This document shows positions 48,101 to 59,648 of a stretch of DNA of 64,000 nucleotides, in pieces. The notes under the pieces are model-generated. The model did no database searches. It was not told the origin of the DNA and saw only the letters and a program-made list of their open reading frames with translations. A program made the translations under genes and the position numbers. The first letter of the stretch is position 1. Each line of letters begins with the position of its first letter. Source of the DNA: Mytilinidion resinicola (lineage: Eukaryota > Ascomycota > Dothideomycetes > Mytilinidiales > Mytilinidiaceae); the NCBI RefSeq assembly GCF_010093595.1, contig NW_022985441.1:620132-684131 (forward strand). The letters are read 5' to 3'.

Positions 48101-50712
48101 TAGGTATGAGTTCTCAACGAAACCACGAGCTTCAGGGGAATAGTCATCCTTGGTGAAGTGAGGCAAGGAGCGATACTTGAAGCCGAACGGGATGCGTTTC
48201 CCCTCAACGGACTGTTGGCCCACGAGCGCAGTCATCTGCGAGATATTGATACCAGAGCCCTTTGACCCGGAATTCGCCATCTGCTTGGCATTGTTCGAGT
48301 CTTTCAAACTCTTTTGAGTCCTGTCACCAGCGACGTCACGTGCCGAGTTCAACGACTTGGACACCTTGCTCTCGAAAGTCTCACGAACGTTCATGCCTGG
48401 CAGGGCTTCTAGTTCGTTCTCGGTCGCCAACTTCGTGACTTTCTCGACATCGATCTTTTGCGTCGTGATGGCGTCCTGGATTTGCAACGAGGTCGCAGCA
48501 TCAGGAATGGTATCGCCAATGCCGATGCTGAATCCGTTGTGTAGGAGCCAATAGTTGACGATGCGCTGGGTGGCATTGAAAAACTTGACAGCGGCTTGCC
48601 AACCATACTCATTGTAGATGATGTGAATAACACCGCCGGCGCTCGCACCAACAAACGCCTTCTTGGGAAGACCGAACATCAGTTCACCTCCATGAATGAG
48701 AAAGCCCTCATCTTCGAGAGGGGACTTGTCACCGGCATCCAGGCGCGCTAGGTTGAGTCCTTCAGGAAAGATCAGACTGCAGATCTGTTTACCAGTCCAC
48801 CTGGGTCGGGGCTTCAAGATCGCAGGTGGAGGGATGAGTCCATCCCACTCTGGAACCCACAGCATGATGTTCATAACCATGTCCTTGGTGAGGAACACGT
48901 CGCGACGGCACATCTTGTAGATACCACAGAGTGTGTCTTGTACAATACCCATGAGTGGGCTGTTTCGCTGAGGCGAGACAATGTTCAGGGGGACCATGCA
49001 CAATCCTTGCACCTCGGCACGAGTCTCGTCGCTCTGTGGGACGTGAAGATTCATCTCGTCTCCGTCGAAATCGGCGTTGTATGGAGAAGTAACAGACAGG
49101 TTGAGGCGGAAGGTCGAGTATGGCATGACCTTGACTCTGTGACCCATCATAGATTCCTTGTGCAGAGACGGCTGCCGGTTGAAGATGATGACGTCGCCGT
49201 CTATGATATGGCGCTCGACCCGCCACCCATATTGAAGTCGAATATCGTCCAGACGCTTGTTGTGCTTCAAGTCTATGCGTGTCCCGTCGCCTTTGATGAT
49301 GTAGTTTGCTCCAGGATGATCCATTGGGCCCGTCTTCACCAAACCCGTCAAAAAGCTAATGTTGAACTTTGTCACGATCTCCGGATACGTCAGGATTTTT
49401 GCAATGGATCGAGGCACACCGACTTCATCCAGGGAGAGATTGGGATCGCCAGTGATGACGGTACGAGCCGAAAAATCAACACGCTTTCCCATCAAATTGC
49501 CTCGGAGACGGCCTTCCTTTCCCTTTAAACGGCCTCGAATAGTCTTGAGGGGACGGCCGGACTTCTGCAATGCCTGTGGGACGCCCGCAATGTCGTTGTC
49601 CATGTAGGTGGCGACGTGGTACTGGAGTAAGTTTTCATACTCCTCGGTGATGTGCTGAGGCGAGGCTTCCTGAATGCACTCTCGTACTCGACCGTTCGCG
49701 CGGATGATATCGCCGAGCTTGTAGGTCAAATCGTCCTCACCGCGCATACCTTGGCCGGTACCATCGACGGAGATACTAGGGCGAACCGGTGGTGGAGGGA
49801 CTGGGAGAACGCTTATGATCATCCACTCTGGTCGCGCATAGTCGGCGTTCAAACCCAGAAGCTGGAGGGTGTTATCGGACAGGATCCGGAAGATGTTGAG
49901 CGCGTCCTGGGGAGTCAAAGGCTTCTTCTCGTCACCCTTTCCATCGTCCTCGTCGCCTTTCTTTGCCTTGAAGGTCGCAAACAGCTTGAGACCCTCCTTT
50001 CGGATGGTGTCGGGCTGCTTGTTGCCACAACCGCCATGCGCTATCTTCGCCGATCCCTTCTTCTGGTCGTCATCGGGCAGTTCAGCCTCGCAGGTAGTCC
50101 TCGTCTTTGACAGTCGCCATATGGTGTCGAAACGCCGCTTCTTGTCTCGGATACGGAGGGCTGCGGCCCAGTCGGGATGGTTCTAGATAGCGTCAGCATG
50201 ATCAAGGCAAGGCATCACCAAAGTCTGCCCGTAAAGGTAGACTCACGTAATCCGCCAAAATCAGCCCACAGTTGTGGCAGACCGTCTCCAGGATCTTCTT
50301 GATCTTGGTGATGTAGCCTGTGGCGAAGTCAGTAAGAAAATCTCATCGGAGCAGCGCAATTTCCCTTACCAACATGGAAGACGGGGATGGCGAGTTCGAT
50401 GTGGCCGAAGTGGCCTGGACAGGTCGTGATATCTTCCTTGCACGTCTGGCAAGTGTACATGCGGTCGATGGTGCCGAGCTTGGGATCGTTCAGGCCACCC
50501 TCGCGAGGCTTCTGCTTTTGCTCATCCTACACAAGGTCAGTATCACCGTCGGATTGGACCTGCAGGTGATAGACGCTTACCATAGTCTCAGGATACTCGA
50601 TGCGGACGACGGAAGCAGCCTTGATCTCCTCCGGCGAGTACAGGCCGAACTGGATCTCCTTGATGGTGCGCAGCGGGCATTTCGACGCAAGCGCGGTACC
50701 TAGAGGCGCCAT
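45192..50712 (-). CDS. RPB1: RNA polymerase II largest subunit RPB1
   Basis: Catalytic subunit of nuclear RNA polymerase II. Five exons (50581-50712, 50370-50526, 50247-50317, 45261-50182, 45192-45207) splice in phase to 1,765 aa, close to the usual 1,730-1,760. The N-terminal clamp zinc site is [17 protein letters not shown], with the second zinc site CHNCG and HGGCGNKQP. The metal-A loop [16 protein letters not shown] lies around 49080, and the bridge helix/funnel region with [20 protein letters not shown] is present. The C-terminal domain has over twenty YSPTSP-like heptads. A tiny last exon of 16 nt supplies SPKQ and the stop. Large open frames on the opposite strand (e.g. 46643-47899) are shadows. 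It is divergent from SWD1. Confidence 0.98.
45261..45900 (-). repeat. RPB1 C-terminal heptad repeats
   Basis: About two dozen recognisable copies of YSPTSPx, with many variants ([35 protein letters not shown]) interrupted by non-heptad inserts ([28 protein letters not shown]). Position 7 is rarely Ser-Lys as in metazoans. This is the phosphorylation platform for transcription and mRNA processing factors. Confidence 0.95.
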
Positions 50713-51455
50713 GACTGCGGTTCGGGAAGAGAAGCGGATGCGGTCGGGTGTTGAAGTGGGCGCTGGAGCGCGTCGTGAGCGTCAAAGACTCCACCCAAAG
50801 CCGGCCTGGCAGCCCTGCCTCTGGCACAAGCACCTCCGCCTTCGCGACGGTTCGCGGGGCTTCTCGTTGTCGCGATGGCTCGGAAATGCTGCGGGTATCG
50901 ATGGTGTCGGGTTTGCAACGGGCGCTGGATGCGCGGAGAGGGTCAAAGAACGGTGGCGGGAGTCTTAAAGGAAATCAAAGGAGCAGGATTGCGACAGGCC
51001 CAGGGCGCGCAGCGGCCGGCGACCGGGTGACGGCTACGTGGGGCGCGTGTCTGCGTCGGGCGACGGCGACGGCTAGACAGGCGCGATGGAGGACAGACGC
51101 GCTCACTGATGGAAGTGAGGCAGTTCGGGGTGATGGCGGTGGGTGGAGGATGGAGGATGGAGGAGGAGACGAGGATTCAGCGTCTCCTCGTCCTTTGTCG
51201 CCGCGCGGGCTCGTGCAGGGGCGCTAGCGTCTAAAGGGCTAGCGTGCCAAGCCGAAACATCATTTTCGAACAGAACAGCCACGAAGAGAGCCGGCAGCAG
51301 AGCAACACCACACAGTTCACGGCCGCCTTCACTCAGACGCGTTCGCCGTCGCGCGCCGCCGAAGATGCTAGCTGCGCGCGTGGATTGCCCCCCCATCCAG
51401 CCTCGTTGCCCACTTCCATCACCCTGCGGAGTCGCCGTCTAGCGCGCCCGCCGCC
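50713..51455. promoter_or_regulatory. Divergent RPB1/SWD1 promoter region
   Basis: 743 bp between the start codons of two divergent housekeeping genes. The DNA is GC-rich and holds no supported gene. No TATA box or CCAAT box was identified with confidence. Confidence 0.5.
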
Positions 51456-53157
51456 ATGAACCTCTCCCTCGTCGACCCCTTCGTCCTCGCCCAGGACTGC
51501 CCCGAGGCGCTTACTGGCAGACTGCGTACAGTCCACCCTGCCGCGCGTTTCGAATGCGACTGACTCATACCAGGCAGCGGCCACTCGACTTCGATTCGGT
51601 TCAGTCATCGCGGCGACCTGCTCGCTTCCGGCCGGGTATGAAACGCTCGTGGGCTCCCTGCACGTCGAGGCGCAGCACTGACCTGCCACACAGCTCGACG
51701 GCATCGTCGTCATATTCGACATCGAGACCAATGGCGTTGCGCGCAAACTACGAGGCCACACCCGGCAGGTCCAGTCACTGAGGTTGGTGCCATTGGAGAA
51801 TGGGTAGAACAGGGCTCACAACATTACAGCTGGTCTGCCGACGATCGATACATCTTGAGCGCATCGCAGGACTGGAAATGCGTGCTCTGGGATTTGAAGG
51901 ATGGGTCGAGAGTGCGGACTGTCCGCCTCGAATCGCCCATCTTTATTGCGGAGCTACATCCTAAGAACCAGTATGTTTCCTAGTCAATCTTCGGTGTCCC
52001 GTCGTAGGCCTGCGCACATAAACCTAGGGTGAAGTGACTGAAGCGAGCCTTTTCCATTGTTGACACCTTTCAGCCTACTATTTGTAGCTGCCTTGTTCGA
52101 AGAGCAGCCTCTCCTAGTCGACATCTCCTCCGAGATCCCTCAGAAACTCGCCCTCCCCTCCGCGCCTCTCCGACCTCAAATCGAGCGCGACAATGCGACC
52201 GAGAAGCAAGCGGCGCAGGACGCAAAACAGACCTCTACCGTCACGGTCTTTACGCCCTCTGGAGACTACATAATATCAGGGACCAACAAGGGCTGGATGA
52301 ACATAATAGACACCTCAACGCGCCAAGTCCAGTATTCAACCCGTGTAACGAGCCATCTCATCATCTACATACGAACAACCTCCTCAGGCAGCCACATTGT
52401 CGTCAACTCCTCCGACCGCATAATCCGAACCTTCAACCTCCCTGATCTCGCAGACCCTTCCCACTCTTTTGACACCATGCGCCTGGAAGTCGAGCATAAA
52501 TTCCAAGACGTCGTCAACAGGCTCTCCTGGAACCACGTCTCCTTCTCCTCAACAGGGGAATATGTCACCGCGTCTACCTGGATGAATCACGACATCTACG
52601 TCTGGGAGCGCGGCCACGGCAGTCTGGTCAAGATCCTCGAAGGGCCGAAGGAAGAGCTTTCCGTGGTGGAATGGCACCCACACCGCCCCTTTGTTGCCGC
52701 GGTCGGCGTAGACTCCGGCCGCGTCTACCTCTGGTCCATACTCACGCCCCAGCGCTGGTCAGCTCTGGCCCCAGATTTCGTCGAAGTCGAAGAGAACGTT
52801 GAATACGCTGAGCGCGAAGACGAATTCGACATTCAGCCGATCGAGGAGCTTCACAAGCGCCGCCTGGATCTCGAAGACGAAGACGTGGACGTGCTGACGG
52901 TTGAGCCCGGCAAGACTGCTGAGTTCCAGCCCGGCGAGTTCAGAATGCCTGTGCTTCTGGATATCGAGGGCAGCGACTCCGAGGACGAAGTCGTGGCTGT
53001 TGGAGCGGGGCAGTTCCGACGGAAGAGCCCTGGTGCAGGGCGGGATTGGATGAACGACGAGACGCAGGCTAGTGGGGATGAGGCGAGAAAAGCGGCTACC
53101 GCGAATGGATCCGCGAGCGCTAGGTCGAATGGGACGAAGAGAAGGAGGGCGGAGTAG
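51456..53157 (+). CDS. SWD1: COMPASS subunit SWD1 (RBBP5 homologue)
   Basis: WD40 subunit of the Set1/COMPASS complex, which methylates histone H3 Lys4. Five exons (51456-51525, 51574-51635, 51694-51782, 51830-51970, 52074-53157) join in phase to 481 aa. The start MNLSLVDPFVLAQDCPEALT is typical. WD repeats are seen as SGHSTSIRFSHRGDLLASGR, IVVIFDIETNGVARKLRGHT, SWSADDRYILSASQDWKCVL and later WMNHDIYVWERG and GRVYLWSI. An acidic C-terminal region (ERED, EDEDVDV, GSDSEDEVV) and a basic end (NGTKRRRAE) match fungal SWD1. Introns cluster in the first 500 bp. It is divergent from RPB1. Confidence 0.95.
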
Positions 53158-53852
53158 TAATGTGCATTGTCAGTGCTTAGAGGGCTCCAGCGACTGTTCA
53201 AATAGCTCAACGGAAAGAGCTTTCATCACCCTTGAATATCTCAAAATGCATTGAAGCACCCTAAGCAGTAGCATACGTGTATGCACCCACGCCCATCGAT
53301 CAATTCACAGCCACCCAAAAGCCCTAGCCGCAGATTACGAGCTAACGGTACAGTAAGTTTATATTGAGACGGTCCGGTAACAAAGTGGTATACCCTCTGC
53401 ACGTGAGGGCCCGTCACTCGGCGGAGTTGTTTAACGTCCACAACTCTATTCTTCCAGTACTAGATCTCTATCTTCCCAAAGAATCCATTGTTTCCCATCT
53501 TTAATCCTTTGATCGTTTGCCATTTCGCTTAGGTGATAATTTGGTTATTATTCAGTTGCCTGTTGATTTCTTTGTTCTGCCACTCGACCCTGCTCTACTT
53601 TTCTTTGTGTTCTTGTTCATTCCAACAATGTGCGCCCTGCCCGTTCGCCCTGAGGCAGAGAGCTACCTGGAGTTCTTTGAAACAGACAAAGCGTATTGTT
53701 TGCTCTTATTAGGGAAACATAAGACTAAGATGGCAAACCATCATTCTACGCGTTTCGAATTTTTTGACGCTGTAAAATAATCACTCTTTCTAATTTCCCA
53801 GATTGCGACAACCCACTTTTAGCAGATTTCCATATTTCCCCGAGCCGACGCG
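53158..53852. other. Intergenic, no gene seen
   Basis: About 700 bp containing the SWD1 3' end and the promoter of the second kinase. A short hydrophobic open frame at 53517-53780 has no recognisable features and I do not call it. Confidence 0.35.
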
Positions 53853-56844
53853 ATGAACCAGGGTCAGGGTCAAGGTCAGCCTGCACAGGATCCTGAAGGA
53901 CCCAAGCAACAGGGAGTACACTACAAATACGGCTTCAATGCTTACAAGGCCGCACGAGGAATGTGAGCACCTCCTCATTATGTTAATTTCTTAGTATATG
54001 CTAGCTAACTTCTTCCTAGTACTCATTGGAACAAAACACAACTCAAAGTACCCTACAGGCAGTTCAAAAACCTTACAGAACAAGAAAAGCGGGGATGGAG
54101 GCGACGAAGCACCCGATTCATAGCTGATCATCCGGTTCTTGCTGCGCAACCAGCTGTTCAACCAGTTGCACCCCCAGTCCCACCCCCAGCTGGACCCCAA
54201 GTCCCACCCCCAGCTGGATCGCAAGTCCCACCAGGCGCACCAGGCGGACCAGGTGAAGATGTACTTAACATTGGACCACCACCCCAATCACCACAACGAA
54301 CACCTTTAGGCGTACTAGAGAATACTGCGGATGATCTCCCACCTGGGGATTGGAAGTACGTGAAAAGCGTTGGGAAAGGAAGTTATGGCGAAGTTGATCT
54401 CTGGATTTACACGGATGAGCAGAACAATACAATTCAGGACGTAAGTTAGTCATCATTAAAGATTTCTATTTGCTAACTCATAGGTCGCTTGATATCAGCG
54501 CATGGCAAGGAAGCGTGAACTGACTCGAGATCCCAACAATCCGCATGAACCATCCCCGGGGGTACATAACATAACTAGCGCTGCTCTTGATGATCCTGAG
54601 GAGCCGGAGCCGAAAGAAATTACGGTCCTTCGTGAAACGCGACCCTGGCTTCATAGGAATATCCCAACAGTGAGGGGTCTGTTCAAAACCCAGAAGAGCC
54701 TGTTGGAACCGGGTACCGCCAGATCCGTCGTAATAAACGTTTGGTAAGTGAACCTTATCCAATTTAGAGCAACCTAACAAATTTCTTAGGACTACTTACA
54801 TGAATTTTGCGCAGTATGGATCTCTCGGGAAACTCCTGGACGATTATATAGAGTCTTCAACTAAAAATTCACCGGCGTAAGTTCGATCCGATTGTTGTCT
54901 TCTCAGTATTCTTCTTGCAACACACTAACTTATTCTCAGTCCCGTTTACTTCCCCGAGGTATTCGTATGGTATGTCTGGAACGCATTGGCTGAGGCGTGC
55001 TGGGTACTGTACTGCCGTGGAAGACTCGCGCTCGGCTATGAACATACATATCCAAGGTCCCACTACCAAAAGCTTGATCCTGAATACCTTGGCTGGGTAC
55101 ATGCAGATATGAAGCCTGATAATGTCCTCCTCGATGCGCCGAAAGAGAATGATACATATCCAGGATATCCGGTTCCAATATTGGCAGACTTCGGAATAAC
55201 GGACGATGATACGGGTCCATGCTATGGAGGCACATGGGCCTATGCCGCACCAGTGAGTATTCTATTACCCTCTCATTGGCGTGTCTACATTACTTTGCTA
55301 ATCAAGAATTCTAGGAACAGTTCCTCGGCTGGGCCGACACAAATATCAGGTTTTCAGTCAGGCAAGAAAAGGACACACCCCCGGCCCAACAGGAAATCCA
55401 GGCCACAGACCGGACCATGGTATGGGAAATTGGGATGATCATCTGGTCGATGACTCGTCTCAGCGACGGCATGTACCGTACTAATCACCCCGGTCACCCC
55501 GATCAGCAATATGATAACCCATACAATGCAACGCCGCAGGCCCCAGATATGAGGTATTGGTACAATATTCAGTATTGGACGTCCGTTCGGAACGACTGGG
55601 CGGGAGCCAACAACAATACTACCGAAACTATAAGGCCCGTCCCGGACATACCTCGATTCGATCAAATGGGCGAGGCATACGAGAACGCATACAATCCTCC
55701 GGACCCCAGCGAATATGCGGACACGTACTCCGCGCGTCTAACGAAGCTCATGATGAAATCGTTGGGCTATGATCAGAAACAGGATCCACGAATCAGACCG
55801 TCGTTGTGGGAGCTAGTGGTCGAGACTCGACGAGCATTGGTGGACTGGGAAAACAAGACGCCGGCCCGAGATAAGCAACGAGAGGAGCTGGATAGATGCC
55901 TTCGTATCCGTCACCTCCCGGAGAATAAATACCGTATTGGTCGGCGTGTGATGCGTGGGGCAGGTGGAGGTCCTGGAGGTCCTGGAGGTGGCGGAGGTGG
56001 CGAAAATGGCGCAGGTGGCGGTCCTCCTGAACCGGAGCAATTGTCAAGAGACCCGGAAGAAATCCCTGAAAGCGAGGCTAATGACCATGCCCAGGGTCGT
56101 GTCCAGGCTGCTGCCAACCCACAAGTCGGAAATGCAACACGTGCTAGCAGATCGCCAAGTGAACCAGTGAGAAGCGGCACGAATCGGCAGAATGAGGGAG
56201 AAGAAATCCCTAGAAGCGAGACTAATGACCATGCCGAAGAATTTGCTACTTGGATACTTGCCCAGTATCGTGCCGAGGCTGCTCCCAATCAACAAGTCGA
56301 AAATGCAACACAAGCTAGCGGATCGCCAGGTGAACCAGCCAGAAGTGATACGAATCGACAGGATGAGGGAGTTGGTGACCAGCCTGTTGGCGATGGACAG
56401 CCTGTCCACAAGGGACAGGCACCCTCACTTGGCCCACCTTCTTGGATATGGTCTGATGCAGATGGAGGCTACTGGCATTGTAGGGAATTCAACGCTATAA
56501 CAGGGGTCTATGAAAGGAAAGTCGAGCTGGCTCATGTTCGCCGCCGCCGTCAAGAAGATCTTCGCCGTCAAGCACAAGAAGCCATGAGAGCTCTTGTCAC
56601 TTATACTAATAATCGTCTTGTGCGGCAGGCGGCAGAGCAAGCGCCCGTCAATTCCGGCTTACCGTCATCCTCAAATATTGGACTAGCTCCTGGTACTGGC
56701 GCTGAAAGCTCCAACGTACGGGCTATGGGAAAGCGTAAACGGACCGCAGGAGAAGCAGGAAGAGGCAACCCTGAAGATGATCCACAGTTTGACCCTCAAG
56801 CAAGCGGTATCCCCAGAAAGCGGAGAAACCTAGGGAAACAATGA
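53853..56844 (+). CDS. Protein kinase with Pro-rich N-terminus and duplicated C-terminal tail, 901 aa
   Basis: Six exons (53853-53962, 54020-54440, 54499-54743, 54790-54876, 54940-55252, 55315-56844) join in phase. The N-terminus is Gly/Gln-rich with a Trp/Tyr-containing basic segment (YRQFKNLTEQEKRGWRRRST), then tandem PPPAGPQV units. The kinase starts with VGKGSYGEVDLW; the ATP Lys is in RMARKR, the catalytic loop reads HADMKPDNVL (HAD instead of HRD), then ADFGI and AAPE, with VWEIGMIIWSMTRL as the F-helix region. All key catalytic residues are present. A Gly-rich linker precedes a tail with a 48-57-residue duplication and a WxxxDAxGxxWxC-type segment (SWIWSDADGGYWHCREF). It ends in IPRKRRNLGKQ, a likely nuclear signal. 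It resembles the kinase at 35-39 kb in class but lacks its repeats. Confidence 0.88.
54166..54235 (+). repeat. Pro-rich 24-nt tandem units in the second kinase
   Basis: About three copies of a CCCACCCCCAGCTGGA-containing unit encode repeated PPPAGPQV segments. Confidence 0.7.
56056..56370 (+). repeat. In-frame duplication in the second kinase tail
   Basis: Unit 1 is 56056-56199 (144 bp) and unit 2 is 56200-56370 (171 bp). Both begin GAAGAAATCCCT and end GATGAGGGA or AATGAGGGA, encoding EIPESEANDHA... and EIPRSETNDHA... Unit 2 has a 27-bp insert (EFATWILAQ). The copies are similar enough to be a recent tandem duplication. Confidence 0.8.
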
Positions 56845-57071
56845 GAGGAGAAGGTAGAACAAGAGAGCTTGGAAGCAAATCAGGGGCCGTCCAGAGTGGC
56901 GGTAGACTTGAACCTCAACATGGCCTACAAATGGATTATGCTCCTCAGCACCTATTGGAGTTGATGAATAACATGTCATACTTGATCAATGCAGAATTAT
57001 CACAGCGTCTGAATGAAGAGATTCAAGAGAAGGAGGCGAGGGAAGCGAGGGAGAAAAGGATGCGCGAGTAG
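56841..57071 (+). CDS. Small ORF overlapping the kinase stop, 76 aa
   Basis: The ATG overlaps the kinase stop (ATGA). The protein ends with a charged helical stretch (QRLNEEIQEKEAREAREKRM), which looks like real coding sequence. It may be a lost 3' exon of the kinase in a different frame, or a chance reading frame. No family recognised. Confidence 0.3.
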   Translation: MRGEGRTRELGSKSGAVQSGGRLEPQHGLQMDYAPQHLLELMNNMSYLINAELSQRLNEEIQEKEAREAREKRMRE

Positions 57072-57164
57072 CAGGGCGGTCAATGTGAGTATAAAGTCTT
57101 AAGTAGTGCCGTAAGTAGTGCTACATAGACATACTCTTTAATATCATGTTGCACTTTTATGTCG

Positions 57165-57475
57165 AGTTTATAAGCGTGCAGGGCGCGCGAGTTAGTGAGG
57201 ACGAAGAAGCCGCTGCCGGGGGCGGTTTAGGTGAATTCGGCGGTCAGGGTGGGGACGGACCAGGTGGTGAGGACGGGGATGCCGTGGCAGGTTTGTGTGC
57301 CGGTGGGGTCGTCGTCAAAGGCTATGAGGAGGGGGGTGGAGGGGTTTTGGTGGAGTTGGCGGCGCGTTTCGGCGCGGAGGGTTTGGGAGGTTGATGTGAG
57401 GGGCGGAAGGGAGAAGAGGGCGCGGGTTAGGGTTAGGGGGAGGGGTTGGGGGAGAAGACTGCCATACTGTGAAGT
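57165..57475 (-). pseudogene. Fragment of a four-carbon acid sugar kinase (DUF1537 family)
   Basis: A minus-strand frame from 57475 to about 57165 reads TLTRALFSLPPLTSTSQTLR, then LIAFDDDPTGTQTCHGIPVL followed by TTWSVPTL, then a TAA at 57229-57231 where relatives have Gln or a charged residue, and GSGFFVLTNSRAL. The DDDPTGTQT motif and the TNSRAL motif are the hallmarks of the N-terminal domain of four-carbon acid sugar kinases, which phosphorylate D-erythronate, D-threonate and related sugar acids. Everything downstream (about 350 residues, including the ATP domain) is missing. Only a fragment remains, with an internal stop. Confidence 0.8.
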
Positions 57476-57868
57476 GTTGGTAGGGTTGATTGAGAGGGTT
57501 GAGACGTGAAGTTTGATAAATGCAGGTCAGTGACTGTGGATACTTATTTGAGCCTCGGTGTATATTTAAGATAGTCGACTAAGTCTTTAGCTCCCGCTAT
57601 GCGTATTCCCGTTGCCCATATGTTGGCCCGGAGACTCGGGTTATGTTGGAGAACGGGCAGAAGTGCGGAAACTTCACTGCCGCAAGAAAGCCGGGTTATA
57701 GATGTCCCTCCGTCTTGACACTCAATTCGCATATTCAACTTAAGTCTTGTATTTTCTAAGAAGGGCCAATACGGCAAATCCGGGAAATAGAAGTAATACC
57801 GCGCCGAAACTTTCACTAGTTATTCCATTCAAAGTCTCAAGCACTCACCGCCCTATCTGCATCTAACT

Positions 57869-59088
57869 CTACAGCCCCCCGATACTTCTAGGTTGATACT
57901 TCTCTTCTAAATACTTCACATCCTCATCACTCAACTTCACCCTCAAAGCCTCCACGACCTCTTCTACCCTTTTCTCACTATTCAATCCCATAATCGGCGC
58001 ACATCCCTTTCCCAAAACCCACGCCGTAGCCACCAATACCATACTAACCCCCTTCCTCTTCGCCACCTCCTCAACCCGCCCCAAAATCTCCATATTCGCA
58101 TCCCCAAACCACGCCTTCGCCTTCCCATCCGCTTTCTTCCTCGCGCTCCCTTCATCCAGCGGTTTCGCAAGCAGCCCCCTGGCCAGCGGTGGCCACGGAA
58201 TCACGCCCACCCCCGTTGCCTGGCAGAACGGCAGCATCTCGCGCTCTTCCTCGCGTTAGAGCAAGTTGTAGAAGGGCTGCGTGCTGATGAATGGGGTCCA
58301 ATGGTTTAGGATCGCGACGTGTTGGAGCTGTGCAAATTTCCAGGTGTGCATAGAGGAGGCGCCAATGTAGTGGACTTTTCTGGAGCGGATGAGGTCGTGG
58401 AGGGCTTGCATGAATTCCGGCGAGGGCAGTTTCGCGGTCGAGACGGTGGATTTGGAGGACGTCTGGTGGGTGTTAGTCGCTGACACTCACTGAACAAGTT
58501 CTTTGGGGAAATGTAGAAAGGGTGAACTCAAAGAGGGCAGAAGGGCTGATTGGAAGAGAGAATATACGTATTGTTTGCAACTTGGGGTCTCTTACCAATA
58601 TAATCCGTCCTCAATTTCTCCAAACACCTATCCAACGCCTCAAAGACATTTTTCCTACTCAGCCCCATCTGATTTACAAGCGCTCCGTCATTCTTCGGCA
58701 CAGGTCTCGAGTCATCGCCCATAACTGGATTGAAGGTCTTCGTCAGAATCACTACTTTACTCTTTGGAACCTTAAACTCTTTCAGTGCTTTGCCGATGAT
58801 GCGCTCGGAGGCGCCGTTGGAGTAGGTGTCTGCTGTATCCTATGCGCAATTCCTTAGTATAGCCTCGTCTTGAATAGCTATAAAATCTGTATTGGACTCT
58901 GCTCAACTTACCCAAGTATTTATCCCCAAATCATACGCCTTCTTGATCACCTTCAACGCCTCCGGCTCATCCAGGGTCCACGGCGAACTTTCCCATTTAC
59001 TCGACCCAAAGCTCATGCCCCCCAAAATGATCTTCGAAACCTTCAATCCACTGCTCCCAAGACGCATGTCCTCCATGTTATTGTACAT
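57869..59088 (-). pseudogene. Aldo/keto reductase pseudogene (YakC/versicolorin-reductase-like)
   Basis: Three exons (58912-59088, 58596-58839, 57869-58462) join in phase. Landmarks: MRLGSSGLKVSKIILGGMSF, NTWDTADTYSNGASE (catalytic Asp and Tyr), VVILTK (Lys), DVLQIHRLDRE (His). In exon 3 a one-base insertion at about 58418-58420 shifts the frame after DRETALA, and a TAA at 58256-58258 follows YNLL where relatives have Tyr (YNLLYREEEREM). The rest (IPWPPLARGLLA, GCAPIMGLNSEKRVEEVVEA) is well preserved to the stop at 57869. Otherwise the enzyme would be about 345 aa. Two lesions make a sequencing error unlikely for both. Family members reduce aldehydes and quinone-like ketones with NADPH. Confidence 0.8.
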
Positions 59089-59648
59089 TTTGGTATAAGA
59101 CTTCCCGAAAGCGTACTTTTGCAGAACCTTCAGAAATTCTAGTAAAAGTGACTAAAGCATGAATGTAAAACTATTCCCGCGTTACCTCCCCACTATACAC
59201 CCATGATATTATCCCTTCCCCACCCAAACTCCATACATCCACAGCAATTGCCCGGTCCGGGGTGCATAGCACTATTGGCCGTCTACTCGGCCATTTCTCC
59301 ACACACCGGCCTTCTCCCTGAACCACTGGTCACCCCTCCACCGGCCATCTCCCCAACGCGTCGCGCCCCGCAACGCGGTCTTCACACCTACGGGGCAAAA
59401 AAATGGGCCAAAAGGATACTCGACGGCAGATACGACGGAATCCAACCCCGTGCGTAAAGGTTAGCCAGTCTAAATAGATACCAAACATCGATTAGTTTCG
59501 GGAAGAAAACAAGCCACTTCGACATCCAATTCCACATCACCTACAGTTCCTACTTGCTCCCGTCTCACACATCTCCAAATAAACCAGAGCACCTACACAA
59601 ATGCCAGCCCAACTCTCTCACCCACGTTGCGCCTACCACAACCGCAAC
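59089..59648. other. Spacer between pseudogenes
   Basis: About 560 bp with only short open frames. It may hold the former divergent promoter between the aldo/keto reductase and epimerase relics. Confidence 0.35.

Noticed and set aside
53517..53780. Hydrophobic 87-codon open frame before the second kinase
   Set aside because: No recognisable family and low complexity; likely promoter DNA.
57424..57437. Telomere-like GGGTTAGGGTTAGGGG
   Set aside because: Only two units, and they encode the Leu-Thr-Leu-Thr of the acid-sugar kinase fragment on the other strand; not a telomeric tract.
57544..57816. 90-codon minus-strand open frame
   Set aside because: No recognisable domain, no clear splice partners, and it sits among pseudogenes; it could be real but I cannot support it.
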